Shown here: positions 1 through 9,526 of the stretch, in pieces | Position numbering within the stretch: position 1 is the first letter of the stretch | Layout of the letters: the number at the start of each line of letters is the position of its first letter | NCBI GenBank assembly: GCA_022790615.1 | Contig: JAAVXK010000013.1 | Location: 1-45,319, forward strand | Direction: 5' to 3' | Origin: Lachnospiraceae bacterium | GTDB lineage: Bacteria > Bacillota > Clostridia > Lachnospirales > Lachnospiraceae | DNA: 45,319 nt | Position numbers and translations under genes: made by a program | Notes under the pieces: generated by a model | What the model was told of the DNA's origin: nothing | Databases searched by the model: none | The model's input: the letters and a program-made list of their open reading frames with translations, nothing else

Positions 1-129
1 TATTTAAAAAATAAGTACATTAATTCTCTGAATAACAATTTAAAAAATAAAATTATAACAGAGGAAGAATATTCTTTATGTATATCCGAAATGAATAAAT
101 ATGCTCAAATTAGGTCAGACACAAAATAA
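1..129 (+). CDS. 3' end of an unknown CDS (partial)
   Basis: An open frame runs from the first base of the window and ends at TAA 127-129, giving 42 residues of a charged Asn/Lys/Glu-rich C-terminus (it contains IITEEEY and SEMNKYAQIRSD). The composition fits a helical protein tail rather than random AT-rich sequence, and a hairpin terminator follows about 85 bases later, as expected for a gene end. The start lies outside the window and the function cannot be told. Confidence 0.5.
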   Translation, partial: YLKNKYINSLNNNLKNKIITEEEYSLCISEMNKYAQIRSDTK

Positions 130-212
130 ACTGAAGTAAGCTTACTATTTTTAAAAGGCGTTTAGGTAATGTTTAGAGTTAAAAATATTTATAAATGCAT
201 AAAATGAAAATT

Positions 213-272
213 TGCAACCATATTTATAAAATGACATTTTATTTTAATTTTAAATATGTGGTTGCATTTTTT
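213..272 (+). terminator. Intrinsic terminator after the partial upstream gene
   Basis: TGCAACCATATTTA (213-226) pairs with TAAATATGTGGTTGCA (250-265) with a two-base bulge. AAAATGaCATTTT forms a small inner hairpin in the loop, and the stem is followed by a run of T. It separates the upstream gene from clpB. From 273 to 396 no convincing promoter, CIRCE or CtsR site was found. Confidence 0.7.
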
Positions 273-408
273 AAAATGTAGTGTTATAGTTTGTATAGAA
301 CAGATAAAACAATCAATTTCTTAGATTTTGTAGATGAGGCTGAAACGTATGTTATGATAATTTGATTTGCGAAACACATAATTTTATTTTCAAACGGAGG
401 TGGCGAGT

Positions 409-2982
409 ATGAATATTAGCAAATTCACCCAAAAGACAATGGAGGCGTACAACCGGAGCGCGCTTGTCGCGGACGAATTCGGGAATCAGGAGATAGTGAC
501 GGAGCATTTGCTGTATGCGCTGCTAACTATTGACGACAGCCTGATTGTAAGCATTATGAAGAAAATGGATATATCCGTTGAGGTTTTGCTTGCGCAGGTG
601 GAAGGACTTATCAATAAGAGGCCGAAAGTTTCCGGAGGGGAGCCTTTTGTAGGAAGGGATTTTAATAAGATTGTCACTTATGCCGAGGACGAGGCCAAGG
701 CGATGAAAGACGCGTACGTGTCGGTAGAGCATGTATTTTTAAGTATTCTTAAACATGGAAACGATTCGGTAAAAAGTCTTTTGAAGGAGTTTAATATAAC
801 GAGAGAGCGTTTTCTTGAAGTTCTGGCGACTGTAAGGGGTAATAAGGTTGTCGACAACGACAATCCCGAGGATAAATATGACGTGCTTGAAAAGTACGGC
901 TATGACCTTGTTGACAGGGCGCGCGAACAGAAGCTTGACCCCGTTATAGGACGTGATGACGAGATTCGGAATGTGATAAGGATTCTATCGAGAAAGACTA
1001 AAAATAACCCGGTGCTTATCGGAGAACCCGGCGTTGGTAAAACAGCGGTAGTCGAGGGTCTTGCACAGAGGATAGTCCGCGGGGATGTTCCGAACGGACT
1101 TAAGGATAAGAAGATATTTGCGCTTGATATGGGCGCGCTTGTCGCGGGCGCCAAATACAGAGGAGAGTTTGAGGAACGCTTAAAGGCTGTCCTGGAGGAA
1201 GTACGGGGCAGCGATGGAGAGATAATACTTTTTATTGACGAGCTGCACACAATAGTCGGCGCGGGTAAGACCGAGGGAGCCATGGACGCCGGAAATATGC
1301 TGAAACCTATGCTTGCAAGGGGAGAACTGCACTGTATTGGCGCGACGACGCTGAATGAATACAGGCAGTACGTTGAAAAGGACGCCGCGCTTGAGAGAAG
1401 ATTCCAGCCGGTTATGGTAGACGAGCCGACCGTCGAGGATGCAATATCAATTCTGCGAGGCTTAAAGGAGAGGTATGAGGTGTACCACGGCGTGAAGATA
1501 TCCGACGGCGCGCTTGTTTCGGCGGCTGTGCTTTCGGAGAGATATATATCCGACAGGTTTCTGCCCGATAAGGCCATCGACCTTGTCGACGAGGCGTGCG
1601 CGCTCATAAAGACGCAGCTTGATTCAATGCCGCTTGAGCTTGAAGATTTGGCCAGAAGAATTACGCAGCTTGAGATTGAGGAGACGGCTCTGAAAAAGGA
1701 GGATGACAAACTAAGCAGGGAGCGGCTTGCGGCCATACAAAGAGAGCTTGCTGAAACGAGGGAAAAGTACGGCGTTATGAAGTCCGAGTGGGATATAGCA
1801 AAACAATCGGTTGATGTAACGAATAAACTCAAAGGTGAACTTGAGGATAAGAAAAAAGAACTTGAACACGCAAAGCGCAATATTGATTACGAGACCGCCG
1901 CAAAGTTAGAGTACGGCGTTATACCGGAGCTTCTTAACAGGATTCGGGAAAGCGAGGAAAACGACAGCAAAACATCGGATATGGTAAAAGAGATTGTAGA
2001 CGAGGAGGAGATTGCCGGAATTGTGGCGAGGTGGACGGGAATCCCGGTTGCGCGCCTGACTGAGAGCGAGAGAAGTAAGATTCTCGGCCTTGAGGACGAA
2101 CTTCACAAGAGGGTAATCGGACAGGACGAGGGCGTTACGAAAGTCGCCGAGGCGATTATACGTTCCAAGGCCGGAGTAAAAGACCCAGGCAAGCCGATTG
2201 GCTCATTTTTGTTCCTGGGACCTACCGGAGTCGGTAAGACCGAGCTGTCTAAAAGCCTTGCGGAGAGCCTCTTTGACAATGAGCAGAATATGGTGCGTAT
2301 TGATATGAGCGAGTACATGGAAAAGTTCTCGGTATCAAGGCTTATCGGGGCGCCTCCGGGATATGTCGGATACGAGGAGGGCGGCCAGCTCACGGAGGCG
2401 GTAAGAAGAAAGCCATATTCGGTCGTACTGTTTGATGAGATTGAGAAAGCACATCCGGATGTATTCAATATACTGCTCCAGATTCTTGACGACGGAAGGA
2501 TTACCGACTCACAGGGAAGAACCGTTGATTTTAAAAATACAATCCTTATAATGACGTCAAATCTCGGTTCGGAATACCTGCTTTCGGGAATCGACGGGAA
2601 CGGCAATATAAAGAAAGAGAATGAAGAAAATGTGATGAACAGCCTTAAATCGGCTTTCAGGCCTGAATTTCTTAACAGGCTTGACGAGATAATTATGTTC
2701 AAGCCTCTGACACGCGATAATATTGATAGGATAACCGACCTTGTAATCGCCGACATTAATAAAAGGATTGCCGACAAGGACATCAGGTTAACCGTTACGG
2801 ACGGAGCGAAGGGTTATATCGCTGAATGCGCATATGACCCGGTATACGGGGCAAGGCCTCTCAAGAGATACATTCAGAAAAATGTTGAGACGCTGCTTGC
2901 AAAGAAAATTCTTTCAGGCGATATCGGCCAGGGAGACGAGGTTACGCTCGACATCAAAGACGGCGTGCTGAAGATTATATAA
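409..2982 (+). CDS. clpB: ATP-dependent disaggregase ClpB
   Basis: Hexameric AAA+ chaperone that pulls polypeptides out of heat-induced aggregates together with DnaK. Seen in order: the Clp N-terminal repeat domain (about 1-145); AAA domain 1 with Walker A GEPGVGKT and Walker B ILFIDE; a long Glu/Lys-rich coiled-coil middle domain (about 400-530); AAA domain 2 with Walker A GPTGVGKT, Walker B VVLFDE and the pore-loop motif GYVGYEEGG; and the C-terminal D2-small domain. The long middle domain and the lack of a ClpP-binding loop separate it from ClpA/ClpC. At about 857 residues it has the usual length. ATG 409 is chosen because GGAGG at 396-400 sits 8 bases upstream; the in-frame GTG at 400 overlaps that site. 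It stands alone, and no CtsR or HrcA operator was seen upstream. Confidence 0.95.
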   Translation: MNISKFTQKTMEAYNRSALVADEFGNQEIVTEHLLYALLTIDDSLIVSIMKKMDISVEVLLAQVEGLINKRPKVSGGEPFVGRDFNKIVTYAEDEAKAMKDAYVSVEHVFLSILKHGNDSVKSLLKEFNITRERFLEVLATVRGNKVVDNDNPEDKYDVLEKYGYDLVDRAREQKLDPVIGRDDEIRNVIRILSRKTKNNPVLIGEPGVGKTAVVEGLAQRIVRGDVPNGLKDKKIFALDMGALVAGAKYRGEFEERLKAVLEEVRGSDGEIILFIDELHTIVGAGKTEGAMDAGNMLKPMLARGELHCIGATTLNEYRQYVEKDAALERRFQPVMVDEPTVEDAISILRGLKERYEVYHGVKISDGALVSAAVLSERYISDRFLPDKAIDLVDEACALIKTQLDSMPLELEDLARRITQLEIEETALKKEDDKLSRERLAAIQRELAETREKYGVMKSEWDIAKQSVDVTNKLKGELEDKKKELEHAKRNIDYETAAKLEYGVIPELLNRIRESEENDSKTSDMVKEIVDEEEIAGIVARWTGIPVARLTESERSKILGLEDELHKRVIGQDEGVTKVAEAIIRSKAGVKDPGKPIGSFLFLGPTGVGKTELSKSLAESLFDNEQNMVRIDMSEYMEKFSVSRLIGAPPGYVGYEEGGQLTEAVRRKPYSVVLFDEIEKAHPDVFNILLQILDDGRITDSQGRTVDFKNTILIMTSNLGSEYLLSGIDGNGNIKKENEENVMNSLKSAFRPEFLNRLDEIIMFKPLTRDNIDRITDLVIADINKRIADKDIRLTVTDGAKGYIAECAYDPVYGARPLKRYIQKNVETLLAKKILSGDIGQGDEVTLDIKDGVLKII

Positions 2983-3008
2983 TAAACCCCTTGACAGTGT
3001 GTGATATA

Positions 3009-3063
3009 ATTTGTAATGGCATAATGCGGATGAATCGTCGCCTGACATGCCAAATTTACAAAT
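3009..3063 (+). promoter_or_regulatory. Leader hairpin just before the AEC carrier start
   Basis: ATTTGTAA (3009-3016) and TGGCAT (3017-3022) pair with ATGCCA (3047-3052) and TTACAAAT (3056-3063), a 14-bp stem with one three-base bulge. It ends one base before the GGGAG ribosome-binding site (3064-3068) of the carrier gene. A consensus -35 (TTGACA, 2991-2996) lies upstream with no well-spaced -10, so transcription may start inside or just before the stem. It could be the clpB terminator, a translational control element or both; there is no T-run. Confidence 0.4.
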
Positions 3064-3075
3064 AGGGAGAATGTT

Positions 3076-4011
3076 ATGAGTATCACTGTGCTGCTTTTGC
3101 AAATGATAAAGCTGTTTGCACTTATGTGTCTGGGCTATGTATTGTATAAGATAAATATTATCGACGACCATACAAGGGCGCATCTTACGAAGTTTGTTTT
3201 GTTTGTCACGACCCCTGCGCTGATTATCCATTCATTTGTTGAGAATATGGGTAATATCGGCAAAGGGGAAATGGGAGGGCTGTTTGGAATTGCATTTGCA
3301 ATGTACGCGGTTCTCGCCGTTTTATCTATAATTATCGTGCTGGTCCTAAGGATAGGAAAAAAGCAGCGGGCAATGTACATGTTCATGACTGTGTTTGCAA
3401 ATGTCGGGTTCATGGGATTTCCGGTAGTTGAGGCTATTTACGGAACGCAGGGTGTATTCTACACCGCCATATTCAACTGTATGTTTAACATTTTAATATT
3501 TACGTTTGGAGTTTTTCTTATAAACTACGGACAGGAAGATGACGGGGGTATCCAATCGGTCATAAGTCTGAAAAAACTTTTGAATCCCGGAGTTTTATGC
3601 TGCATTGTTTCGGTTGTAATATTTCTTGCAGATATACCGGTTCATCCGGTAATTAACGAGCTGCTTGACGATGTGGGAGGGCTTACGTCGACGCTTGCGA
3701 TGCTTCTTGTAGGCTCAAGTCTTGCGGTGATGAACCCTAAGGAACTGTTTGGGGACTTCAGGATCTACATCTATGCCGCTGTGAAACAGATTGCAATTCC
3801 TTTTCTAATGTGGCCGCTTATTCATATGTTTGCGGGCGACGGTATGCTGGCTGCCGTCACGCTTATTATGGCGTCCATGCCTGTTGCCAACAGCGCGGTG
3901 CTGTTTGCGACGGAATACGGCAGGGACGAAAAGCTTGCATGCAGGTCGGTATTTATTACTACGGCTTCGTCGATGGCGACAATTCCATTTGTAGTTTCCA
4001 TTTGCCTGTAA
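3076..4011 (+). CDS. AEC-family (auxin efflux carrier type) transporter
   Basis: An integral membrane protein of 311 residues, the normal length for the bacterial AEC/Mem_trans family, with about ten hydrophobic segments split by a polar central loop. Family hallmarks seen are the N-terminal LCLGYVLYKINIID region, the TxPALII motif of the first repeat, the conserved GFMGFPVVEAIYG segment and the C-terminal MPVANSAVLFATEYG segment. Bacterial members export or exchange small organic anions such as malate; the substrate here cannot be read from sequence. It starts with ATG preceded by GGGAG, and converges with the AraC regulator. Confidence 0.85.
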   Translation: MSITVLLLQMIKLFALMCLGYVLYKINIIDDHTRAHLTKFVLFVTTPALIIHSFVENMGNIGKGEMGGLFGIAFAMYAVLAVLSIIIVLVLRIGKKQRAMYMFMTVFANVGFMGFPVVEAIYGTQGVFYTAIFNCMFNILIFTFGVFLINYGQEDDGGIQSVISLKKLLNPGVLCCIVSVVIFLADIPVHPVINELLDDVGGLTSTLAMLLVGSSLAVMNPKELFGDFRIYIYAAVKQIAIPFLMWPLIHMFAGDGMLAAVTLIMASMPVANSAVLFATEYGRDEKLACRSVFITTASSMATIPFVVSICL

Positions 4012-4030
4012 TATTCCGGATTACGGCCTG

Positions 4031-4053
4031 CCTGCTATATAACAGTTAGCAGG
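4031..4053. terminator. Hairpin between convergent genes
   Basis: CCTGCTA (4031-4037) and TAGCAGG (4047-4053) form a perfect 7-bp stem with a 9-base loop. It lies in the 34-base gap between the AEC stop and the stop of the convergent AraC gene. No T-run follows on either strand, so it may not be a full intrinsic terminator. Confidence 0.4.
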
Positions 4054-4909
4054 GGGGCTGTCTGACGGATTTTCTGAAAGTCTGGGGTGATAACCCGCAG
4101 TGTTTTTTAAAAACCCGGCTGAAATATAGTGCGTCGGTATATCCGGTCATGCGGCTTATTTCGTCTATACTGTAAAATGTAGTTGATATAAGCCGTTTGG
4201 CGTAGTTCATCCTAAGCTTTGTATGGTAGCCCAGAATAGTTTCTCCGGTTTCCTTTTTGAAGGCTGTTCCCATATACTTGTAAGTAAGGTAAAATTTTTT
4301 TTCCATATCGGATGTGTTTAATTGCTCCGTCATGTGCTCGTTGAGATAATTAATGATTCTGTCCGACAATTTGCCGTGCTGGTTATACAGCTCACGGTTG
4401 TACTTGGCGCATTCTGAGAGTATATCGTAAAAGCGCGTATTAATTTCAAGGTCTGTCAGACGTCCAGGTGAGTTAAAGTAATCCGCGTATTCGTGTATTT
4501 TTTTCTCAAGTATCGAGCCGCTTATCTTTTCTAACATCCGGGGAAGGGGGTATATGTACCTTACTTCCGGAATAGACAGGTTCGGTATATTTACAGTTTT
4601 TCCGAGCGATAGTTTGCTGTTTGACGGCATATCGAAAGCCTGCATGAAAAAGTTAACATATATATACGAAACCTTTTCCGGAACTTCATAAGAAACGGTT
4701 CCGGAGCTGTTTTTGCCGACGAAAAAAACAGTTCCGCCGTTTACGATATGACGCTTCCCGTTTTCGGTTAAGGAGAGCGCGCCCTCGGTAACATATATCA
4801 TCGTATAATGGCTTTCGCTCCGGTTGTAATATCTGTGGGTTGTTTCGTCGCCGTAGCCGGCATAATCTACGGTTGGCAGGATAGATGTATTAATATAAAT
4901 ATTGTTCAT
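4046..4909 (-). CDS. AraC-family transcriptional regulator with cupin sensor
   Basis: Of 287 residues, about the first 160 form an AraC_binding cupin-like sensor (segments MIYVTEGALSLTENGK and VNGGTVFFVGKNS). The last 100 form the double helix-turn-helix: the first at NTSDMEKKFYLTYKYMGTAFKK, the second at SIDEISRMTGYTDALYFSRVFKKHCGLSP, which keeps the very conserved GY.D..YFSR.FKK..G.SP signature. Such proteins usually activate sugar-use genes when a ligand binds the cupin. It is transcribed away from the CFI-box/kinase/regulator genes across a 249-base gap, so those genes are the nearest candidate targets (inference). Confidence 0.88.
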   Translation of the reverse strand: MNNIYINTSILPTVDYAGYGDETTHRYYNRSESHYTMIYVTEGALSLTENGKRHIVNGGTVFFVGKNSSGTVSYEVPEKVSYIYVNFFMQAFDMPSNSKLSLGKTVNIPNLSIPEVRYIYPLPRMLEKISGSILEKKIHEYADYFNSPGRLTDLEINTRFYDILSECAKYNRELYNQHGKLSDRIINYLNEHMTEQLNTSDMEKKFYLTYKYMGTAFKKETGETILGYHTKLRMNYAKRLISTTFYSIDEISRMTGYTDALYFSRVFKKHCGLSPQTFRKSVRQPPC

Positions 4910-5047
4910 GTAATTTCACCATTCCCTTAAACGTATCAACAGTTTGGAAAAGAAAATAATCAATATTAATACGATTATATTACATGTATGCGCATGTGTC
5001 AAATAATGGCGGGAAAAAATGTAAACAAAAAACAGACTGTAAAAACA

Positions 5048-5077
5048 CTGGCAATAAACATAAACGAATGTTATAAT
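5048..5077 (+). promoter_or_regulatory. Candidate promoter of the CFI-box/two-component operon
   Basis: A perfect -10 TATAAT lies at 5072-5077 with a weak -35 (CTGGCA, 5048-5053, 18-base spacer), about 80 bases before the start of the CFI-box gene in the divergent gap with the AraC regulator. The rest of the gap (4910-5047) is AT-rich and shows no clear operator. Confidence 0.4.
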
Positions 5078-5158
5078 GATGGCGTGTAGTCCGCAGAATA
5101 TATTTGCATACGGCGGACGTATTTATGAAAAGGGCAGAATGTGCCGGGGAGGACTAAT

Positions 5159-6058
5159 ATGTATAATTTGAGCGAGATGCTGGGTGAAACAGAGTATTTT
5201 AATAAAATGTTCAAGGCTAAGACATACGCTGACGCCGTGGAAGAATTTTATGGAAAATATAATTATATCTTTATGGAAATTAACGACCGGACCGAGTCGG
5301 CGGCGCAGTCTGTGGATGTAAAATATATGGAAAATGATAACGAGTCAGATGAGGTAATACGCGGAGTAAAATCAATAATAGACAGAAACAGTAAGAAGCA
5401 TGACGATACGCAGGGCGAACCGGACAGGCCTTTGCTTTCGGATGAGATGAAAAAGATTGTTGAGGACACGGCTTCGGAATTTGTGCTTGCGGTCAAGGCC
5501 GTATTTGATGCTAATGGAAAGAAACTTCCGAAGGGCAGGAATCTTATGGACCTTAACATATATATGGTTATGTACGTGTTTCCGGGAATCATAGCCACTA
5601 ACAGGGAATTTTCGTACTATATAGCGGAGATGATAGGTAAAAAATGGCCGGAAACATTTACCGGGCACGTTCTTGGATGCGCGGATTATGATTCGATTCA
5701 TTCAGGTTTCAGAAGAAAATTCTGTTATATAACAACAGCGGTATGCGAGAGCCTCGGTAAGGAGGACGACTGTGAGGAACTCAATCTTCTGCGTTCTTTC
5801 AGGGACGGATATATGATGTGCATTCCCGGAGGGGAGCAGATGGTGCAGGAGTATTATGAAACGGCGCCCCGCATTGTGAACATGATTAACATGCATTCGG
5901 ATGCCGGCAGGATATACACGGAGTTATATGACAAGTATATACTGCCGTGCATAGACATGATAAAACATGATAAATTGAAAGAGTGTATGGCGCATTACCG
6001 TGCGATGGTAAGGAATCTCTGGCAGGGTGGTGACGGTATTGCGGACAAGACTATATAG
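5159..6058 (+). CDS. CFI-box-CTERM domain protein
   Basis: A cytosolic protein of about 299 residues with no signal peptide or membrane segment. Its C-terminal third carries the CFI-box-CTERM signature: CYITTAV-CESLGK-DDCEEL, then LR.FRDGYM, an EYYE...IV core, and an IY.ELYDKYI.PC ending. The function of this domain is not established; the conserved cysteines suggest metal or redox chemistry (inference). The N-terminal 150 residues are acidic and unrecognised. ATG 5159 is used because GGGGAGG ends 6 bases before it; a GTG at 5141 precedes that site. The 3' end overlaps the histidine kinase start by about 30 bases, so it is very likely co-translated with the two-component system. Confidence 0.75.
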   Translation: MYNLSEMLGETEYFNKMFKAKTYADAVEEFYGKYNYIFMEINDRTESAAQSVDVKYMENDNESDEVIRGVKSIIDRNSKKHDDTQGEPDRPLLSDEMKKIVEDTASEFVLAVKAVFDANGKKLPKGRNLMDLNIYMVMYVFPGIIATNREFSYYIAEMIGKKWPETFTGHVLGCADYDSIHSGFRRKFCYITTAVCESLGKEDDCEELNLLRSFRDGYMMCIPGGEQMVQEYYETAPRIVNMINMHSDAGRIYTELYDKYILPCIDMIKHDKLKECMAHYRAMVRNLWQGGDGIADKTI

Positions 6059-7838
6059 GAGCCTCAAAGGAAGGTTTGTCATATGTATGCTTATTGCCTC
6101 GCTCATACCGGTTTTGCTCGTCGATGTGGTCATGTACAGCAGGTATCTTAAAATTACTCAGGAAAATGTACAGAAGCTGACGGAGACCAACCTTGAACAG
6201 ACTAAAACCGCGCTTGATACGTGGATAGACTCTTACGGCGATATTATGGCGCGGCTGTATAATAACCAGGATGTGAAGGACAGTCTCAGGGTGTACTATG
6301 AGAAAGATGATAAAACCGGTGCGAGAAAGAAACTTGACGGGGAGCTCGCATCGCTTTTGTATAGTAAAAATTATATAATGGCGATAACTATAATAACGGA
6401 GCAGGGCGACTCGTTTTTCCATGACAGAATAACGCCGTTTTCATCATACTCTTTCTGGATAAACCATTATTCCATGTCTATGTCTGAAATATACCAGATG
6501 ACGGTCGGCAATGACGGTATGACATATTTTTCAACTGAATATGCAAAAACCATACCGGAAAAAAAGTATTATCTTTTCCATATGGCGCACAAGCTAACCT
6601 ACAGATGCAACGGCGCCGAGCGTCAGGCTGCCGTAATAGTCAGTATCGACGAACAGCTTCTCGAAAACATATGTAATTATGACGGAGGCAATACGAGCGA
6701 TAATCTTAATTTTATAGTGGACAGTAACGGATATGTTGTTTCATATACGGATTCAACATACCTTTCAAGAAGGATTGATATAGAAGGCATGCCGGAAGAA
6801 GAAAGGGAAGAAAGTTACGCGGCTTTTGTTAAGGAGACGGGCGTTATGGGTAATGATGACATTCGGACGCAGGTTATTCATGACGATACGTTTGGATGGG
6901 ATATAATTAATGTGTCTTTAAACGCCGCATTCCAGTCGGAAATAAGCAGGTTACAGCAATTTGTAATAGCTTTTGCCTTACTGTCAGGAATTCTTGCCAC
7001 GCTTATTATTATAATAACCATACGCTATCTGATGAAAAATATAAATGTTGTAGTCGACAATATGAATCTTGTCGGAAAGGGCGACACGGACGTACGAATC
7101 GACATAAACGCCAAGATGCCAAGGGAGATAGCGACGATTGCCGAGCACCTTAACATGATGCTTGACAAGCTTAAAGATTCCATGAATAATGAGAAACTTC
7201 TTGCCGAGAGAGAGCGGGCCGCGGAGATTGCGGCGCTTGAGGCAAGGATTAATCCTCATTTTTTATACAATACGCTGGATACTATTAACTGGATGGCGAT
7301 AGACAAAAATGAGATAGAGATAAGCAATGCAATCGGCGCTCTTGGAAAGATTCTCAGATATGGGATTAACGACAGCGACGGCATTGTTACAATCGCGACT
7401 GAGATGGAATGGCTCAGGCAGTATCTCCACCTGCAGCAGATAAGGCTTAAAGATACGTTCGAGTTTGCCATTGACGTAGAACCGGAAGTACTTCAATATA
7501 GCATACACAAGCTTTTGCTGCAGCCGTTTGTAGAAAATTCAATCATACATGGTTTTGCAAACAAGACGGGAATACACAGGCTGTCATTAACAATACGCAT
7601 GTCGGATATGCTTGAAATCTCAATATGCGACAACGGCGGAGGAATGAAACAGGAGCAGGTAGACATGATTAATTCCGGGCAATTCAGGTATTATGATGAC
7701 AAATACCATATCGGAATGGAAAATGCGTTTCTTAGGATAAGGCTGTATTACGGCGAACAGGCATGCATAAACGTCGTAAGTGAAAAAGGGAAAAGTACAA
7801 CCGTGTATATAAGGTTGCCGAAAGAAGAGGTAAAGTAA
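6027..7838 (+). CDS. YesM-like sensor histidine kinase
   Basis: A membrane histidine kinase of the His_kinase (LytS/YesM) class, 603 residues. The order is: a transmembrane segment (about 20-38); an extracellular sensor of about 270 residues (dCache-like by position); a second transmembrane segment (about 312-334, rich in Ile/Leu); HAMP (about 335-390); the phosphoacceptor region EARINPHFLYNTL with His near 411; and the ATPase with LLQPFVENSIIHG and the G1 motif DNGGGM. In Lachnospiraceae such kinases usually sense sugars or extracellular binding proteins. The start is GTG 6027 or 6030, both inside the end of the CFI-box gene; no strong ribosome-binding site is seen, consistent with coupling. 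It ends with a one-base overlap (TAATG) with the response regulator. Confidence 0.93.
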   Translation: MVTVLRTRLYRSLKGRFVICMLIASLIPVLLVDVVMYSRYLKITQENVQKLTETNLEQTKTALDTWIDSYGDIMARLYNNQDVKDSLRVYYEKDDKTGARKKLDGELASLLYSKNYIMAITIITEQGDSFFHDRITPFSSYSFWINHYSMSMSEIYQMTVGNDGMTYFSTEYAKTIPEKKYYLFHMAHKLTYRCNGAERQAAVIVSIDEQLLENICNYDGGNTSDNLNFIVDSNGYVVSYTDSTYLSRRIDIEGMPEEEREESYAAFVKETGVMGNDDIRTQVIHDDTFGWDIINVSLNAAFQSEISRLQQFVIAFALLSGILATLIIIITIRYLMKNINVVVDNMNLVGKGDTDVRIDINAKMPREIATIAEHLNMMLDKLKDSMNNEKLLAERERAAEIAALEARINPHFLYNTLDTINWMAIDKNEIEISNAIGALGKILRYGINDSDGIVTIATEMEWLRQYLHLQQIRLKDTFEFAIDVEPEVLQYSIHKLLLQPFVENSIIHGFANKTGIHRLSLTIRMSDMLEISICDNGGGMKQEQVDMINSGQFRYYDDKYHIGMENAFLRIRLYYGEQACINVVSEKGKSTTVYIRLPKEEVK

Positions 7839-9364
7839 TGAAAATTATTGTCGTTGAGGATGAAATACGAATCAGGGAGGGACTCTGTAATCTGGTTGAA
7901 CGGATAAATGATAACTACAAAGTTGTTGCCGTGGCCAGTAACGGCAGGGAAGGATATGAACTTATATGCGAACATTCGCCCGACGTCGTAATAAGCGATA
8001 TACTTATGCCTGAAATGAGCGGCATTGAGATGCTTGAAAAACTTAAAAATGAGGGTAAGATGCCGAATGCAATCCTAATCAGCGCCTACTCCGACTTCTC
8101 TTACGCTCAGACCGCGATACGCCTCGGCGTAAGGGGATACCTTACAAAGCCGGTTGCAGTCGACGAGCTTACGAGCACGCTTTCAAGACTGGAAAGCGAG
8201 AATGTACAGGAATATGAGGTTCCTGAGACGCTCAGCTCGCTGAACACGATTACATTTGCGGTACTTAACGGAATCGTTGACGCAGGCGGCGAAATGAACA
8301 AATTTCTCCTTGGCAGGTACAACATCGACGATACTACCGGGTTAACGATTATGACCGCGTACCTTGGATATTACTATGAGGAAAATGCCGCTAAGGTAAA
8401 AAAGACAATTGAACAGATGGTCTCGACATACGACGAACAAAAAAGCGTTGTTGTTGAAATGCCGAACGACATGTCTTTGGTTGCCGTAATGTATCATTCG
8501 GACGGTCAGGAATATATTGAGAGGACAATGCAGGATAATATCAGGAAAAATTCCGTGTCGCTGCAGCGCGTCTGTCTTGGTATGATATCGACAGTGGGAA
8601 TAGGGAACATACGGAGCAGTTATAAGATTATTAACAGTTACCTTCACTGGAACATGATATTCGGCGACGGGGTGCTAATAATATTCCCGCAGATCACTAA
8701 GATTTTTGCTGAAAAAAGCGTATACCCGGCAGAGATTGAAAACAAAATGAAGGCGGCTATGTATGCCAAGGATAAAGTGGGGGCCCTCAAGGAAGTAAAA
8801 AGGTTTGAAGATTATTATTTTTGTGGGAAGCTGTATAATCCGAGAGAGATAAAGGAGGCTTACAGCAGATTTGTCTGGGCGGCCAGGGAGACCGGGAAAG
8901 ACGTTGGAGATACTGACCTTACCGAGACTGTGCAGAAAAATGTTATCGAAAGAATAGACAATGCTAAAAGCTTAAGAGAGATGCGGGATATTCTTGACAT
9001 GGTTTTTGGCGAAATGCTGAAAGATAAAAATAACGAAGAGGGGATAGGTCTGACCGTTAAGAAAACAATCAGACTGATTCATGATTGTTATAAGGATGGA
9101 ATAACCCTTGACGAGATTGCCGGACGGCTGAATATTACCCCTGAATATCTGAGCGCGCAGTTCCAGAAAGAAATGGGCCTGAACTTCAGCTCCTACATTA
9201 GAAATTACCGCATAGGAAAGGCAAAACACCTGCTTGTGGGAAGCAACATGAAGGTATATGAAATTGCCAGGCAGGTGGGATATCAGGATTCAAAATACTT
9301 CAGCAGGGTTTTCAGACAGGTTACCGGACAGAAACCGGATGAATACAGGAAGACAAAAAGGTAG
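7838..9364 (+). CDS. YesN-like AraC-type response regulator
   Basis: Response regulator of 508 residues. The receiver domain (1-120) has the acidic pocket VVEDE, phosphoacceptor Asp54 in ISDILMPEMSG and the conserved Lys in YLTKP. A long middle segment of about 270 residues is of unassigned fold, as is common in YesN proteins. The C-terminal AraC helix-turn-helix (about 405-505) contains ITPEYLSAQFQKEMGLNF and VGYQDSKYFSRVFRQVTGQKP. It is the cognate partner of the kinase, overlapping it by one base. The likely target is the transporter operon that starts 160 bases downstream (inference from position). Confidence 0.93.
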   Translation: MKIIVVEDEIRIREGLCNLVERINDNYKVVAVASNGREGYELICEHSPDVVISDILMPEMSGIEMLEKLKNEGKMPNAILISAYSDFSYAQTAIRLGVRGYLTKPVAVDELTSTLSRLESENVQEYEVPETLSSLNTITFAVLNGIVDAGGEMNKFLLGRYNIDDTTGLTIMTAYLGYYYEENAAKVKKTIEQMVSTYDEQKSVVVEMPNDMSLVAVMYHSDGQEYIERTMQDNIRKNSVSLQRVCLGMISTVGIGNIRSSYKIINSYLHWNMIFGDGVLIIFPQITKIFAEKSVYPAEIENKMKAAMYAKDKVGALKEVKRFEDYYFCGKLYNPREIKEAYSRFVWAARETGKDVGDTDLTETVQKNVIERIDNAKSLREMRDILDMVFGEMLKDKNNEEGIGLTVKKTIRLIHDCYKDGITLDEIAGRLNITPEYLSAQFQKEMGLNFSSYIRNYRIGKAKHLLVGSNMKVYEIARQVGYQDSKYFSRVFRQVTGQKPDEYRKTKR

Positions 9365-9440
9365 AATCTGTTATAAAAGGGAGATTAGATTTTTACACCT
9401 TTATTAGATATTTGTTCTGATATTTATGTTTAAAAAATTT

Positions 9441-9497
9441 TATAATCAATTATGGAACTAACAGTTAGTTTCACAATTCTATATGCACCATGCATAT
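9441..9497 (+). promoter_or_regulatory. Candidate promoter and operators of the sugar transporter operon
   Basis: A consensus -10 TATAAT (9441-9446) is followed by two perfect palindromes: AACTAAC-a-GTTAGTT (9456-9470) and ATATGCA-cca-TGCATAT (9481-9497). Both lie in the leader of the binding-protein gene, ahead of its GGAGG site (9512-9520 region). They could be operators or short RNA hairpins that stabilise the highly expressed first cistron. Confidence 0.45.
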
Positions 9498-9526
9498 GGG
9501 CATTATATTAGAGGAGGAATTAAAAA

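Noticed and set aside
273-396. CIRCE or CtsR control of clpB
   Set aside because: No inverted repeat of the CIRCE type and no GGTCAAA heptad repeat was found upstream.
900-1880. A 326-codon open frame antisense to clpB
   Set aside because: It is Ser/Leu-rich shadow sequence of a GC-rich, strongly coding gene; it has no ribosome site or family match.
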